A stretch of DNA of 64,000 bases from GWB1-37-8 sp964603935. Lineage in GTDB: Bacteria; Patescibacteriota; Microgenomatia; Levybacterales; UBA12049. Position 1 is the stretch's first letter. Each line of letters begins with the position of its first letter. Of the stretch, positions 35,650 to 43,716 are shown one piece after another. Where the stretch lies: NCBI GenBank assembly GCA_964603935.1, contig CAZRWL010000002.1:24535-88534 (forward strand). The letters run 5' to 3'. Both the position numbers and the translations under genes were made by a program. Below the pieces are notes generated by a model that saw only the letters and a program-made list of their open reading frames with translations, searched no databases and was not told the DNA's origin.

Positions 35650-37048
35650 TTACCAAAATTTCCGTCATGACTTTCGCTGTTTTACTCGTTACAGGAGTCC
35701 CTTTAATTTTTACAGGTATTTTGGACACTTCTCTATTCTCATTTTCAAAAGCAGACACAACATGAGGCTCTAATATTTTCCCGTTATTTGCAAGAGCCGA
35801 AAAAGCAGTTAATAGCTCTATCGGGGTAACAGAAACTCCCTGTCCAAAACCGGTAGTTGCCAAATCAACAGGATACCAGGTGTTTTTGGACTTAAGAGGC
35901 GGAGCAATTTCTCCTTGCAAGTCAATACCCGTAGCATTACCTATTCCAAAACGAGTAAGGTATGAAATCATCCTGTCTACTCCGAGTTTTTGCGCAACAT
36001 ATACCATTCCCGTATTATCCGAATGCTGGATGACCTCAATCATATTTGTATCTTTATAATATTTGTCATTCCATGTATGCAAACTATAATCTCCAATAAT
36101 TATCGGTCTGCCGCAAATATTGCATTTGGTTTGCGGTGTAATAAGACCTGCGTCCAAGGCAGAAGCCATTATAATAGGCTTGAGAGTTGAACCCGGCTCA
36201 TAGGCATCAACAATGAATGGATTCTTATACAAGCTTTGGTCATACTCCCAATATTTTTCAGGAGCAAAGGAGGGTAAAGAAACCATTGCGAGAATATTTC
36301 CCGTTGCCGGCTCCATAATCCCAATCATTCCGCCTAACGCCCCGTATTTTTCTATTCCTTCTTTTAGTTTTTTCTCCGCTAAAAACTGTATTGACCTATC
36401 TACGCTTAAAACCAAATTGTTTCCATTTGATCCGCTTAAGTTTTCTCTCCTCTTGGACAAAATGGGCCTTCCCAGGGCATCGTGCAATTCTACAACATGT
36501 CCTTCCTTACCCCTTAAAAGCCTGTCGTAATATCCTTCAATTCCAACGCTACCCCTACTCTCTCCTTCTTCATTTTTTCCAACAAAACCTATTAAATGCG
36601 CAGCTGTGGATGCTTCCGGATAAAGACGCGTAAACCGTTCTTCAAATCCCATGCCGGGAAGATTCATTTTCTCTATTTCTTCCTTTGTAAAAGCATCTAT
36701 TCCAGACTTTACAGGAACCCACAATTTATTAGATGAGAGCAAGGAACTTACAGAAGCAATATCTATATCAAGAAGAGATGAAAGCAAGCTGATTGTTTTG
36801 TTTTTATTTTTTACTTCTGCTGGATTGGCAAACAAAAGGTAAGATATTTTATTTGTTACTATCGGAAATCCGTCGGATGTTTTTATTTCTCCTCTTTTTG
36901 GCAAAATTTTTAAAACTCCGCTATACTGCAACTTGGCCAATTCGGAAAGCATTTCCGCCTTAACAACTTGCCAATAGAATAAACGGCCTATCACGCAAAC
37001 GAAAAATATTATAAAGATTGCAAAAACGAAGGGATAACGCCATTTCAT
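35642..37048 (-). CDS. ftsI: FtsI/PBP2-like division transpeptidase, N-terminal and most of the catalytic domain
   Basis: 468 aa. One N-terminal membrane helix (about 6-24), pedestal domain (RGEIKTSDGFPIVTN near 52), and the transpeptidase domain with SxxK (Ser287-Lys290, PGSTLKPI) and SxN (Ser343-Asn345, HSDNTGM). It stops at VMTEILVNA before the KTG motif, which is found in the next frame. Position after ftsL and before murE is that of ftsI. Overlaps ftsL by 4 nt. Confidence 0.85.
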   Translation of the reverse strand: MKWRYPFVFAIFIIFFVCVIGRLFYWQVVKAEMLSELAKLQYSGVLKILPKRGEIKTSDGFPIVTNKISYLLFANPAEVKNKNKTISLLSSLLDIDIASVSSLLSSNKLWVPVKSGIDAFTKEEIEKMNLPGMGFEERFTRLYPEASTAAHLIGFVGKNEEGESRGSVGIEGYYDRLLRGKEGHVVELHDALGRPILSKRRENLSGSNGNNLVLSVDRSIQFLAEKKLKEGIEKYGALGGMIGIMEPATGNILAMVSLPSFAPEKYWEYDQSLYKNPFIVDAYEPGSTLKPIIMASALDAGLITPQTKCNICGRPIIIGDYSLHTWNDKYYKDTNMIEVIQHSDNTGMVYVAQKLGVDRMISYLTRFGIGNATGIDLQGEIAPPLKSKNTWYPVDLATTGFGQGVSVTPIELLTAFSALANNGKILEPHVVSAFENENREVSKIPVKIKGTPVTSKTAKVMTEILVNA

Positions 37049-37332
37049 CGTTTAACAGCCAGCGATACTGATGTTTTAAGAACCATTAATGGAGAATCTT
37101 CCTTAACAAAGCCCAACTCTACTGCTTTGTTCGCTATATAAGTAAGAGAAGAGAAGGTTAGGAGTTTTTCGGACAGAATAGCGTTTTGTGTTTCATAGTA
37201 ATCTACTTTATCTTCAAGTTTACCTACAAATACGCCTGACGTTGACAGCCTATTGTAGGCTACTGATTTAACAACAGAAAGAACAATGGTTAAACCTATT
37301 AAAAATAGTATTAATAAATACGGCTTTTTCAT
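37045..37332 (-). CDS. ftsL: FtsL-like division protein
   Basis: 95 aa. One N-terminal membrane helix (about 4-24) then a heptad-like coiled coil (KLEDKVDYYETQNAILSEKL). Sequence is not strongly diagnostic; size, topology and position between rsmH and ftsI make FtsL the best call. Would scaffold FtsQ and the FtsW/FtsI pair. Very small, as expected in reduced genomes. Confidence 0.7.
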   Translation of the reverse strand: MKKPYLLILFLIGLTIVLSVVKSVAYNRLSTSGVFVGKLEDKVDYYETQNAILSEKLLTFSSLTYIANKAVELGFVKEDSPLMVLKTSVSLAVKR

Positions 37333-37341
37333 AAGTATGAC

Positions 37342-38217
37342 TTAAGCCTTCTCAAAAATTCTCAATTTAGCGCTTCTTGCCCTGTTATTTGCCGCTAATT
37401 CGTAAGCGCTTGGAACAATTGGTTTTTCCGTAACAATTTTTCCCATTTTTCTACTCTCAAATTCCAAAAATTTTCTTTTAACAATCCTGTCTTCCAATGA
37501 ATGAAATGAAATGACGCATAATCTTCCGTTCTCTTCCAAGAGCTCCACAGCTTTTGGTAAAGCTTCCATAATTGCATTTAACTCATCGTTTACCGCAATT
37601 CTCAACGCCTGAAAGACTTTCTTACTTTGCCCTGCTATTGAGAAAGCTATTTTAGCCAAATCCGTTGTCGTTTCAATAGGCTTCACGCTACGGGCCCTGA
37701 CAATAGCGTTACTAATGGCCCAAGCATGAGTCTCTTCACCAAATTTAGTAAATATCTCACAAAGCTCTCCTTTCGTTAATATCTTTATTAAATCAAGGGC
37801 CCTAACTCCCAGCTTCTGATCCATTCGCATATCCAGCGGGCCCTCACTCTGGAAACTGAATCCGCGCGCAGATTCATCTATTTGATGACCGGACACACCA
37901 AGGTCAAAAATTATTCCAGCCACTTTATCAAAGTTATTTAAACGTGCAATTTTATCTATATCTCTAAAATTTACTCTGGCTAAAGTCAAATTCCCTTCCT
38001 CAACATTCAACCTTCTACTTTCTACCTTCCATCTTCCGTTTACAAATCCAATCGCATCCTCATCAACATCTATTCCCAAAACAATTCCTCCCAATCTCAA
38101 AATTCCAACCCCATGTCCTCCTCCCCCAAGCGTTGCGTCAATATACTTATTGCCTTTTTTAACTCTCAATCCCTCTATTATTTCTTTTAAAAGTACAGGC
38201 TTATGATAATCACTCAT
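37342..38217 (-). CDS. rsmH: 16S rRNA m4C1402 methyltransferase RsmH
   Basis: 291 aa. HKPVLLKEIIEGL, DATLGGGGHGVGIL (SAM loop), FDLGVSGHQIDESARGFSF and the C-terminal ISFHSLEDRIVKRKF are all diagnostic. Methylates N4 of C1402 in the 16S P site. A six-unit 7-nt array (37996-38037) encodes the extra GRWKVESRRLNVEEG near residue 60. Overlaps mraZ by 8 nt. Confidence 0.96.
   Translation of the reverse strand: MSDYHKPVLLKEIIEGLRVKKGNKYIDATLGGGGHGVGILRLGGIVLGIDVDEDAIGFVNGRWKVESRRLNVEEGNLTLARVNFRDIDKIARLNNFDKVAGIIFDLGVSGHQIDESARGFSFQSEGPLDMRMDQKLGVRALDLIKILTKGELCEIFTKFGEETHAWAISNAIVRARSVKPIETTTDLAKIAFSIAGQSKKVFQALRIAVNDELNAIMEALPKAVELLEENGRLCVISFHSLEDRIVKRKFLEFESRKMGKIVTEKPIVPSAYELAANNRARSAKLRIFEKA
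37996..38037. repeat. 7-nt minisatellite inside rsmH
   Basis: On the coding strand six degenerate heptamers: GGAAGAT, GGAAGGT, AGAAAGT, AGAAGGT, TGAATGT, TGAGGAA. Read as RWKVESRRLNVEE, an insert between the SAM loop and the next strand. Confidence 0.65.
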
Positions 38218-38656
38218 GCTTTATCTTTTGTTCTTTATTAATCAGCTTATCTGAAATCTTATCAATGTTTTTTTCAAGATCAAGTCTGTATGCTTCCCAA
38301 TTTTCTTTGTCCCACATCTCAACGTATCGCGACAATCCTAAGAATACAACTTCTGTTTTAATTTTTGCAAAACGTCGCAAGTAGTCAGGTATAATAAACC
38401 TTCCCTTAGAATCAAGCTCGACGAATGTTGCCCCTCCAAGAAGGTAACGTTGAGTCTCACGGGCAGGTTTCTCAATAAACGGTCTGCCTTCTGTTCCTTC
38501 CAAAAGAGCCTTCCATCCTTCTTCCGATACGACAATGAGTGAATTTTCATATCCCAAAGTTACAATTAGTTTACTGCCAACAATTTCTCTTAATTTTTTG
38601 GGGAAAGCCACTCTGCTTTTTTCTCCGACTTTCCCCTCGTATTGTCCAAGTAACAT
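38210..38656 (-). CDS. mraZ: Transcriptional regulator/division protein MraZ
   Basis: 148 aa from ATG 38656, two SpoVT/AbrB-like domains: LLGQYEGKVGEKSRVAFPKKLR and later VELDSKGRFIIPDYLRRFA. An open frame continues to 38707, but those 17 codons are the MraZ-box repeats; starting at 38656 gives the family's usual length and N-terminus. MraZ binds TGGG repeats upstream of its own gene and represses the division operon. First gene of the operon. Confidence 0.92.
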   Translation of the reverse strand: MLLGQYEGKVGEKSRVAFPKKLREIVGSKLIVTLGYENSLIVVSEEGWKALLEGTEGRPFIEKPARETQRYLLGGATFVELDSKGRFIIPDYLRRFAKIKTEVVFLGLSRYVEMWDKENWEAYRLDLEKNIDKISDKLINKEQKIKHE

Positions 38657-38660
38657 ATCC

Positions 38661-38690
38661 TGCCCACCTTTTCCCACTTTATCCCACTTA
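38661..38690 (-). promoter_or_regulatory. MraZ operator: three phased GTGGG boxes
   Basis: On the minus strand TAAGTGGGAT, AAAGTGGGAA and AAGGTGGGCA follow one another with exactly 10-nt spacing, ending 4 nt before the mraZ ATG. This matches the published MraZ boxes (TGGGN with 5-nt spacers in E. coli; AAAGTGG-type in mollicutes). Confidence 0.85.
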
Positions 38691-38695
38691 TTATC

Positions 38696-38724
38696 ATTTT
38701 GAGCCATTTTAAGCCTGATGTCAA
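38696..38724 (-). promoter_or_regulatory. Promoter of the division operon
   Basis: -35 TTGACA (38724-38719), a 17-nt spacer, -10 CAAAAT (38701-38696), directly upstream of the MraZ boxes. Transcription would start at about the first box. Confidence 0.55.
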
Positions 38725-38786
38725 GAGGAAAATGACCATAATAGCGTACTGTAAAACAAAAAAACGCAAGATGTAGTTGTTAGAAG

Positions 38787-39245
38787 TTAAATCTCGAGGG
38801 ATTTTTCTACTTGAGACGTTGTTCCGTCTGTTTTTACAACTTTTAGAATTAATTTTATATTAGAGATATCCTGATCATAATGACAAACATCCGAGCAGGT
38901 ACCAAGATCTATCTCTCTTTTCACCATCTGGCCTAACTGCTCTGCATCAATGGTTCCGTTAACTCCCCTGTCAATATTTCCTTTTGAGGTATAGGATAAC
39001 TCGTAATCTATTCCCGATATGTCTTTTGTATTGATAATTTCAAAAATCACTTTTTTCTTATCTGCGGTTTGCGTTAAGCTTAAACCTATTGCTTCGGGCT
39101 TAATTATGGACACCTTCTCCTCGCTGGGCGCTTGTTCGGCTTGAACAGGAACTGGTTTTTTATTGGATGAGATAATAAAAATTCCCCCGCCGATCAAAAT
39201 AATTACGGCAATCGCTAAAAATGCAATTAATTTCTTATTCTTCAT
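38787..39245 (-). CDS. Membrane-anchored hypothetical protein
   Basis: 152 aa; not recognised. An N-terminal signal anchor (about 6-26, LIAFLAIAVIILIGGGIFI), a short Pro/Glu linker, then a beta-rich extracytoplasmic domain with two Cys close together (TCSDVCHYD) that may form a disulfide. It looks like a small Ig-like or FxLYD-type domain but I cannot name it. Own promoter 11 nt upstream; lies just upstream of the division operon. Confidence 0.6.
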   Translation of the reverse strand: MKNKKLIAFLAIAVIILIGGGIFIISSNKKPVPVQAEQAPSEEKVSIIKPEAIGLSLTQTADKKKVIFEIINTKDISGIDYELSYTSKGNIDRGVNGTIDAEQLGQMVKREIDLGTCSDVCHYDQDISNIKLILKVVKTDGTTSQVEKSLEI

Positions 39246-39256
39246 TAGCTACTTTA

Positions 39257-39284
39257 ATTCTATCAATCTGGAGGTATTTGTCAA
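39257..39284 (-). promoter_or_regulatory. Promoter of the anchored hypothetical protein
   Basis: -35 TTGACA, a 16-nt spacer, extended -10 TGA TAGAAT, ending 11 nt before ATG 39245. Near-leaderless. Confidence 0.65.
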
Positions 39285-39294
39285 TAGAAGATTC

Positions 39295-39618
39295 TTATTT
39301 TGATCCATAAGTTTTTGGACCAATTATGGGGTTTTCCCTCGTTATTTGAATATCTTGCGTTCTGACTAAGCTAAGAAACTGAGATCCTAAATCAGTAAGC
39401 TGCTTTGGATCTATGTTATTTTCTTCACACAAAGCTTTAATCTCAGATCGAATCTCTTTGAGTCTTGACTCAGTGCACTCTCTCCTAGGATTAAGCACTT
39501 CGTTGTGCATTATCAAAACAGTCTGAATACAGCTACCCTTTCTTGTCAAATGCACAGTGCCCTGCAATTCAAATACATCCTCTGGCCTTAATCTTGTCTG
39601 CGCTTCATGTGTTTGCAT
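39295..39618 (-). CDS. Hypothetical cytoplasmic protein
   Basis: 107 aa; not recognised. Beta segment FELQGTVHLTRKGSCIQTVLIMHN, then a charged helix (ECTESRLKEIRSEIKALCEENNI) and a short tail. No membrane helix or signal peptide. A promoter (39644-39672) with a leader of about 20 nt supports expression. No functional link to glyQS upstream is apparent. Confidence 0.5.
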   Translation of the reverse strand: MQTHEAQTRLRPEDVFELQGTVHLTRKGSCIQTVLIMHNEVLNPRRECTESRLKEIRSEIKALCEENNIDPKQLTDLGSQFLSLVRTQDIQITRENPIIGPKTYGSK

Positions 39619-39643
39619 CTGACAATTTATCTAAACCAATTTC

Positions 39644-39672
39644 ATGGTATACAAAAGCGAATTTTGTGTCAA
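39644..39672 (-). promoter_or_regulatory. Promoter of the 107-aa gene at 39618
   Basis: -35 TTGACA, a 17-nt spacer, -10 TACCAT, with 25 nt to the ATG. One of the few promoters here with a longer leader. Confidence 0.5.
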
Positions 39673-39686
39673 TACAGCAAATTATA

Positions 39687-40994
39687 TCAAATTAATTTTT
39701 TGTGAATACTAGAAGCTATATCTTTTATTTTTATTCTTTCTTGCTTCATAGTGTCTCTATCACGAATAGTAACCGTACCATCTTCCAATGTTTGAAAATC
39801 AACAGTCACGCAAAATGGTGTACCAACTTCATCTTGGGCAAAGTATCTTTTTCCGATATTTCCCCTTCCATCATAAACTGTTGCAAAATTCTTTCTTAAC
39901 TCCTGATAAATTGTTTTTGCCTTTTCAACAAGTTCCGGCTTATTTGCAAGAAGCGGAAAAACTGCTGCTTTGTATGGAGCGAGCTTGGGATGAAGCCTAA
40001 GTACAATTCTTTTTTCCTCTTCGCAATATGAATCAAGAAGAAATACCAGCATTGCGCGGCCTACACCAACAGATGGTTCTATAACATAAGGTAAATATCT
40101 TTTCTGTGTTACTTCATCAAAATACGAAAGGTCTTTTCCGGAATATTTTGAATGTTGGAATAAATCATAATCTCCCCTATTCGCAATCCCTTCAAGCTCT
40201 CCAAAATCCATAAATGGCCACTTGTACCAGATTTCCGAGGTTCCCTTTGAATAATGAGCCAGATCTTCTTTTGGTAAATCAATTATTTTTATATTTTCTT
40301 TTTTTATTCCTAAAGATAAATACCATTCTAATCTTTCTTTTTTCCAATACTCATGCCATTTTACACCTTCATCGGGTTTTACAAAAAACTCAAGCTCCAT
40401 CATTTCAAACTCCCGAACTCTAAACAAAAAATTACCGGTTGTGATTTCATTTCTAAAACCCTTTCCGATTTGCGCGATTCCAAAGGGAATATTAATCCTT
40501 GTTGAGTCTAAAACGTTTTTGAAATTTATAAAAATTCCCTGCGCAGTTTCAGGACGAAGATAGGTTTTGTTTTCCTCATTATCAATCGGCCCGACATACG
40601 TTTTAAACATCAGATTAAATTGTTTTGTATCTGTCCATGAAGATTCCTTATGCTGCTGTCCATGGATTTTAATTTCTTCTTTATGATCGGCCCTAAACCT
40701 CTGATGACAAATCCTACACTCAACCAAAGGATCGGTAAAGGAGGTTATGTGGCCTGATGCTTCCCATACTTTAGTGCTATGTAGTACTGAAGAATCAAGG
40801 GGAACTATATCGTCGCGGGAACTCACAATGCTTTTCCACCATTCATCTTTTATATTATTAGCAAGCCGTACCCCCAAAGGACCTAAATCCCACGTGCCAC
40901 TTAATCCTCCGTAGATTTCAGACCCTGGGAATATAAAACCCCGCCTTTTGCACAGAGCCGTAATCTTATCCATCAAATTCGAAGATGAATCCAT
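39687..40994 (-). CDS. glyQS: Glycyl-tRNA synthetase (alpha2 type)
   Basis: 435 aa class II enzyme of the eukaryote/Gram-positive single-chain type. LCKRRGFIFPGSEIYGGLSGTWDLGPLG at the N-terminus, motif 2 FRNEITTGNFLFRVREFEMMELEFF, motif 3 EPSVGVGRAMLVFL, and the C-terminal anticodon domain LAPYKAAVFPLL. Charges tRNA-Gly. Extended -10 box (TGA TATAAT) 7 nt before the ATG, so leaderless. Shows no sign of SR1-type glycine recoding: TGA is a stop here. Confidence 0.96.
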   Translation of the reverse strand: MDSSSNLMDKITALCKRRGFIFPGSEIYGGLSGTWDLGPLGVRLANNIKDEWWKSIVSSRDDIVPLDSSVLHSTKVWEASGHITSFTDPLVECRICHQRFRADHKEEIKIHGQQHKESSWTDTKQFNLMFKTYVGPIDNEENKTYLRPETAQGIFINFKNVLDSTRINIPFGIAQIGKGFRNEITTGNFLFRVREFEMMELEFFVKPDEGVKWHEYWKKERLEWYLSLGIKKENIKIIDLPKEDLAHYSKGTSEIWYKWPFMDFGELEGIANRGDYDLFQHSKYSGKDLSYFDEVTQKRYLPYVIEPSVGVGRAMLVFLLDSYCEEEKRIVLRLHPKLAPYKAAVFPLLANKPELVEKAKTIYQELRKNFATVYDGRGNIGKRYFAQDEVGTPFCVTVDFQTLEDGTVTIRDRDTMKQERIKIKDIASSIHKKLI

Positions 40995-41001
40995 TATCTA
41001 A

Positions 41002-41010
41002 ATTATATCA
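41002..41010 (-). promoter_or_regulatory. Extended -10 promoter of glyQS
   Basis: TGA TATAAT ending 7 nt before ATG 40994; weak -35. Confidence 0.6.
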
Positions 41011-41043
41011 CAAAAAATTTTAAACAATTTTCCTTCAAATCAT

Positions 41044-41817
41044 CCACCCTTCGGGTGGATTACATTGGCACATCTCCTTTTAATCATCTATTGCTAGGTG
41101 CTCTATTTGCTCAAGCTCTTTCATGTAGCCCACTTGATCCATAACAAACTGCCTATATTTCTCTTTCGATGAAAACATATCTAAAACTAGTTTTTTATCT
41201 GCAACATCATTGAAAGAATTTCCCACATATTCAGGATAGGATGACCACTGATAATCTTCCAACTGTTCCGGTTTTATCAAAAATGATGACACTGGATTTA
41301 AATGTATATATCTTGATACATGCATTAGCTGCTCGTCCGATTCGACTCTGACTGCCTTAAATGGACCTTGAAATAAAGAGCCAACCCGTTCATGCTTGGT
41401 ATTAAAATACTTTGTATAGCTATTGGTAAAATTAGCTGCAAAAATTGAAACTCCATTTTCCCTTATCTGTTTGACTAAGAAATGGAAATGGTTAGGCATC
41501 AAACAATAGCAAAGAATCTCTACTAATTTTTGGTTTTCGCCATGGATTTTTTTAACGAACTCCATTCTTTCAGATTCGGGAAGCACCATAAACTTAGATA
41601 ATTTAAGAGGTAAATTTGCAAACCTATAAAAATCAAGCGTTCTTATTCCCCTATCCAATTCCCTTTTATCTGTAAAAGTAGGTCTTTTCTCAACTCCACG
41701 ATTAAAGATATGGTAAACTTCGCCGTTTGCAAAAATGCATTTCCTATTAGTAGGCATATCTAATTCTAGATTACAGAAAAAAAGGAGATGTGTCAAGCTA
41801 AACCACCCGAAGGGTGA
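41044..41817. mobile_element. RAYT-type transposon with hairpin-bearing inverted ends
   Basis: About 774 bp. Left end 41045-41081 and right end 41780-41816 are inverted copies matching at 33 of 37 positions. Each begins with a CACCC-TTC-GGGTG hairpin, followed by a stretch ending ACATCTCCTTTT. They enclose one RAYT gene. This resembles REP/BIME pairs flanking REP-associated tyrosine transposases. Confidence 0.75.
41080..41757 (-). CDS. REP-associated tyrosine transposase (Y1_Tnp family)
   Basis: About 225 aa from ATG 41757 (the frame extends further into the right end). EVYHIFNRGVEKRPTF at the N-terminus, the HUH motif His90-x-His92 in CYCLMPNHFHFL, and the catalytic-Tyr helix NSYTKYFNTKHERVGSLFQGPF (Tyr114 or Tyr117). 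RYIHLNPV and WSSY complete the family pattern. HUH enzymes nick and join single-stranded DNA at hairpins. Intact and bounded by matching hairpin ends, so possibly active. TTGACA in the right end may drive it. Confidence 0.88.
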   Translation of the reverse strand: MPTNRKCIFANGEVYHIFNRGVEKRPTFTDKRELDRGIRTLDFYRFANLPLKLSKFMVLPESERMEFVKKIHGENQKLVEILCYCLMPNHFHFLVKQIRENGVSIFAANFTNSYTKYFNTKHERVGSLFQGPFKAVRVESDEQLMHVSRYIHLNPVSSFLIKPEQLEDYQWSSYPEYVGNSFNDVADKKLVLDMFSSKEKYRQFVMDQVGYMKELEQIEHLAIDD

Positions 41818-42382
41818 ATATGAACAATTTTTATTGACTATGGATTTTTATCGTAAAAATCCACTGCCGGCAAAGCTTTCGGACTTCAAAAGAGGAATGG
41901 AAAAAGCTAAAAAGATCGAAAATCAAATTAATTTAGTAGAAATTTATTGTTACTGTTTAATGCCCAATCATTTTCATTTCTTGTTAAGGCAAAACGCAGA
42001 TGGTGGCATAACAAACTTCTTAAGAAAATTCGCAAATAGTTATACCAGATATTTTAATACAAAGTACGATCGCATTGGACCTCTTTTTCAGGGCACATTT
42101 AAGGCTAAACTTATTGAAAATGATGCATATTTATTGCAGGTATCAAAGTATATTCATCGAAACCCCTTAAAGTTAAGTAACTGCATGTTACGTTCTTACC
42201 CTTATTCCTCATACAGCTATTACTTATCTGAAGATAAACATCCTTTCTGTAATGCGGAATTTATTTTATCTTATTTTTCAAGAACTATTCCCAACTTAAG
42301 CTACCAATCATTCGTAGAAGAAACTGAAATTGAAAGTCCAGAAATTTATAGCCTGCTTATAGATCCTGACGAAGAAGAGTAA
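41817..42382 (+). pseudogene. 5'-truncated second RAYT transposase
   Basis: The open frame runs back into the first element, but homology to RAYT begins right after its right-end hairpin (LLTMDFYR aligns with RTLDFYR of the neighbour). About 40 N-terminal residues, including the NRG.....F box, are missing. The HUH motif CYCLMPNHFHFLLRQ and NSYTRYFNTKYDRIGPLFQGTF are intact. First ATG after the junction is 41840 (180 aa). Best read as a RAYT interrupted by the neighbouring element. Confidence 0.7.
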
Positions 42383-42407
42383 ATTTTCTATGTTTTGCGT
42401 TCGTGCT

Positions 42408-42444
42408 CCCACATGGAATGTGGGAAACTAAATGTGGGAAACTA
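42408..42444. repeat. REP-like hairpin after the truncated RAYT
   Basis: CCCACAT-GGA-ATGTGGG forms a perfect 7-bp hairpin, and ATGTGGGAAACTA is repeated directly (42418 and 42432). Probably the REP end belonging to the truncated RAYT; different in sequence from the CACCC hairpins of the other element. Confidence 0.6.
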
Positions 42445-42468
42445 CGAGAATAGCTATATAAACGCAAT

Positions 42469-43161
42469 TCACTCATATCCTATACTGCGAAGGTAAGCTC
42501 CCACAACTCTTTCCCGCCTATAAATAAGTCCGTTGTGCGTCTTGAGAAGAAATATACCCGTATTGTAACGAGGGGGTAACTCTCTAACAAGGAATTTACC
42601 CGCAGCTATTGTGAAAGGAGCATCCTGATTCATGGTAAAAATTATTTTATCAGTAAAACTTCGCTTATGAATCTTATGCGCTAAAAATAACGCTTTTAGA
42701 GGGTTCTTTGGTCGCATTTTTAACGCATCAAAAAAAGACCCTTCCGCTCTACAAACATAATCAACAGGAACTATATGGTAATGTTGTCCTCGGATTTTTG
42801 TAACTCTATGTAGCTCAACTATTGTTCGCTCCAAGTCATCGATATGTTCTAAAGCATGAATAGATACTACTTTATCAAAAGTATCGTTTGCAAAGGGGAG
42901 ATTTTCAGCATTTGCAATAGCTACTTTAGCATTTGGGCTCCTTAATTGCGCTGAATTTACTGCTTGCGGATCATTATCAACTCCATACACGTGTGGAGTG
43001 AATTGAGAAAGGTAGGAGAGAAATTCTCCATTTCCTACTCCAATTTCCAATACTTTATCGCTTGGTTTAATTTGCAAACGTCTATCAAACCTTTCGTAAA
43101 TTGTTCTAGGAATTCTCCTACTTTGCGCTTCCGCATAAGATTTATCTCTTAGAATTTCCAT
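42469..43161 (-). CDS. Class I SAM-dependent methyltransferase
   Basis: 230 aa. Motif I VLEIGVGNGEFLSYL near residue 37, acidic post-I GVDNDPQAV, and VVSIHALEHIDDLE (motif II) give a Methyltransf_11-type fold. The C-terminal region (RRERVVGAYLRS) is basic. Not in a tight operon; lies between the RAYT scar and a divergent membrane protein gene. Substrate unknown. Confidence 0.78.
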   Translation of the reverse strand: MEILRDKSYAEAQSRRIPRTIYERFDRRLQIKPSDKVLEIGVGNGEFLSYLSQFTPHVYGVDNDPQAVNSAQLRSPNAKVAIANAENLPFANDTFDKVVSIHALEHIDDLERTIVELHRVTKIRGQHYHIVPVDYVCRAEGSFFDALKMRPKNPLKALFLAHKIHKRSFTDKIIFTMNQDAPFTIAAGKFLVRELPPRYNTGIFLLKTHNGLIYRRERVVGAYLRSIGYE

Positions 43162-43227
43162 AGTGGAAGTTTATCAAAAACATCTTTGGTTTACCACTAT
43201 CAAGACAAAAAATATCCTCAAAAATGA

Positions 43228-43257
43228 TTGACTTACTGAAGAAATCTGTACTAGACT
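43228..43257 (+). promoter_or_regulatory. Promoter of the 150-aa membrane protein
   Basis: -35 TTGACT, an 18-nt spacer, -10 TAGACT, ending 6 nt before ATG 43264; predicted leaderless. Confidence 0.5.
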
Positions 43258-43263
43258 TAAATA

Positions 43264-43716
43264 ATGAAACAGAAGAATAAAAAACTCGAACAACTTAAAT
43301 TTCTTTATCTTTTCGTTTTTGTTTTAGGAGGAATTATTATTGCCCCAACACACCTTTTCCCTCAGCCTTACTTTATGTACGCAAGGTTCCCCCATTATCT
43401 GGAAATGATGAAACCTTTTATGGGAATCTCATGGCCCCTCTCTTTTGAGATATATCATTACATACTTTTGCTGCTGGCAATTATTGGAAGTCTTAATGCT
43501 TTGGGAGTTATTTTTTATCCCAAATTTAACAAAGCCGTAATCGCATCTTCTTTAATTGGGTTATTCTTAATTTCAGCAATAGTTTTATTTTTCTTCCTTC
43601 AATTCATAAGCGTTAATGCTTTGACTGCTGTTATTTTTGGCCTTTATTCTTTGCTTCTTTTAATCGTAGATGCATTGACTTTTCAAACTTTTATTGCTGA
43701 GCAAAAAGAGGCATGA
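43264..43716 (+). CDS. Four-helix membrane protein of unknown function
   Basis: 150 aa with four hydrophobic segments (about 13-28, 63-82, 95-118, 122-143). A short loop HLFPQPYFMYARFPHYLEMMKPF joins helices 1 and 2. No catalytic motif or known family recognised. Own promoter immediately upstream. Its 3' end overlaps the convergent recO gene by 26 nt. Confidence 0.55.
   Translation: MKQKNKKLEQLKFLYLFVFVLGGIIIAPTHLFPQPYFMYARFPHYLEMMKPFMGISWPLSFEIYHYILLLLAIIGSLNALGVIFYPKFNKAVIASSLIGLFLISAIVLFFFLQFISVNALTAVIFGLYSLLLLIVDALTFQTFIAEQKEA

Noticed and set aside
38657..38707. N-terminal extension of MraZ
   Set aside because: These codons are the three phased GTGGG boxes; MraZ homology begins at residue 18 of the long frame.
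41735..41816. Start of the second RAYT inside the first element
   Set aside because: The frame is open by chance through the first element's end; the residues have no RAYT similarity until after the hairpin.
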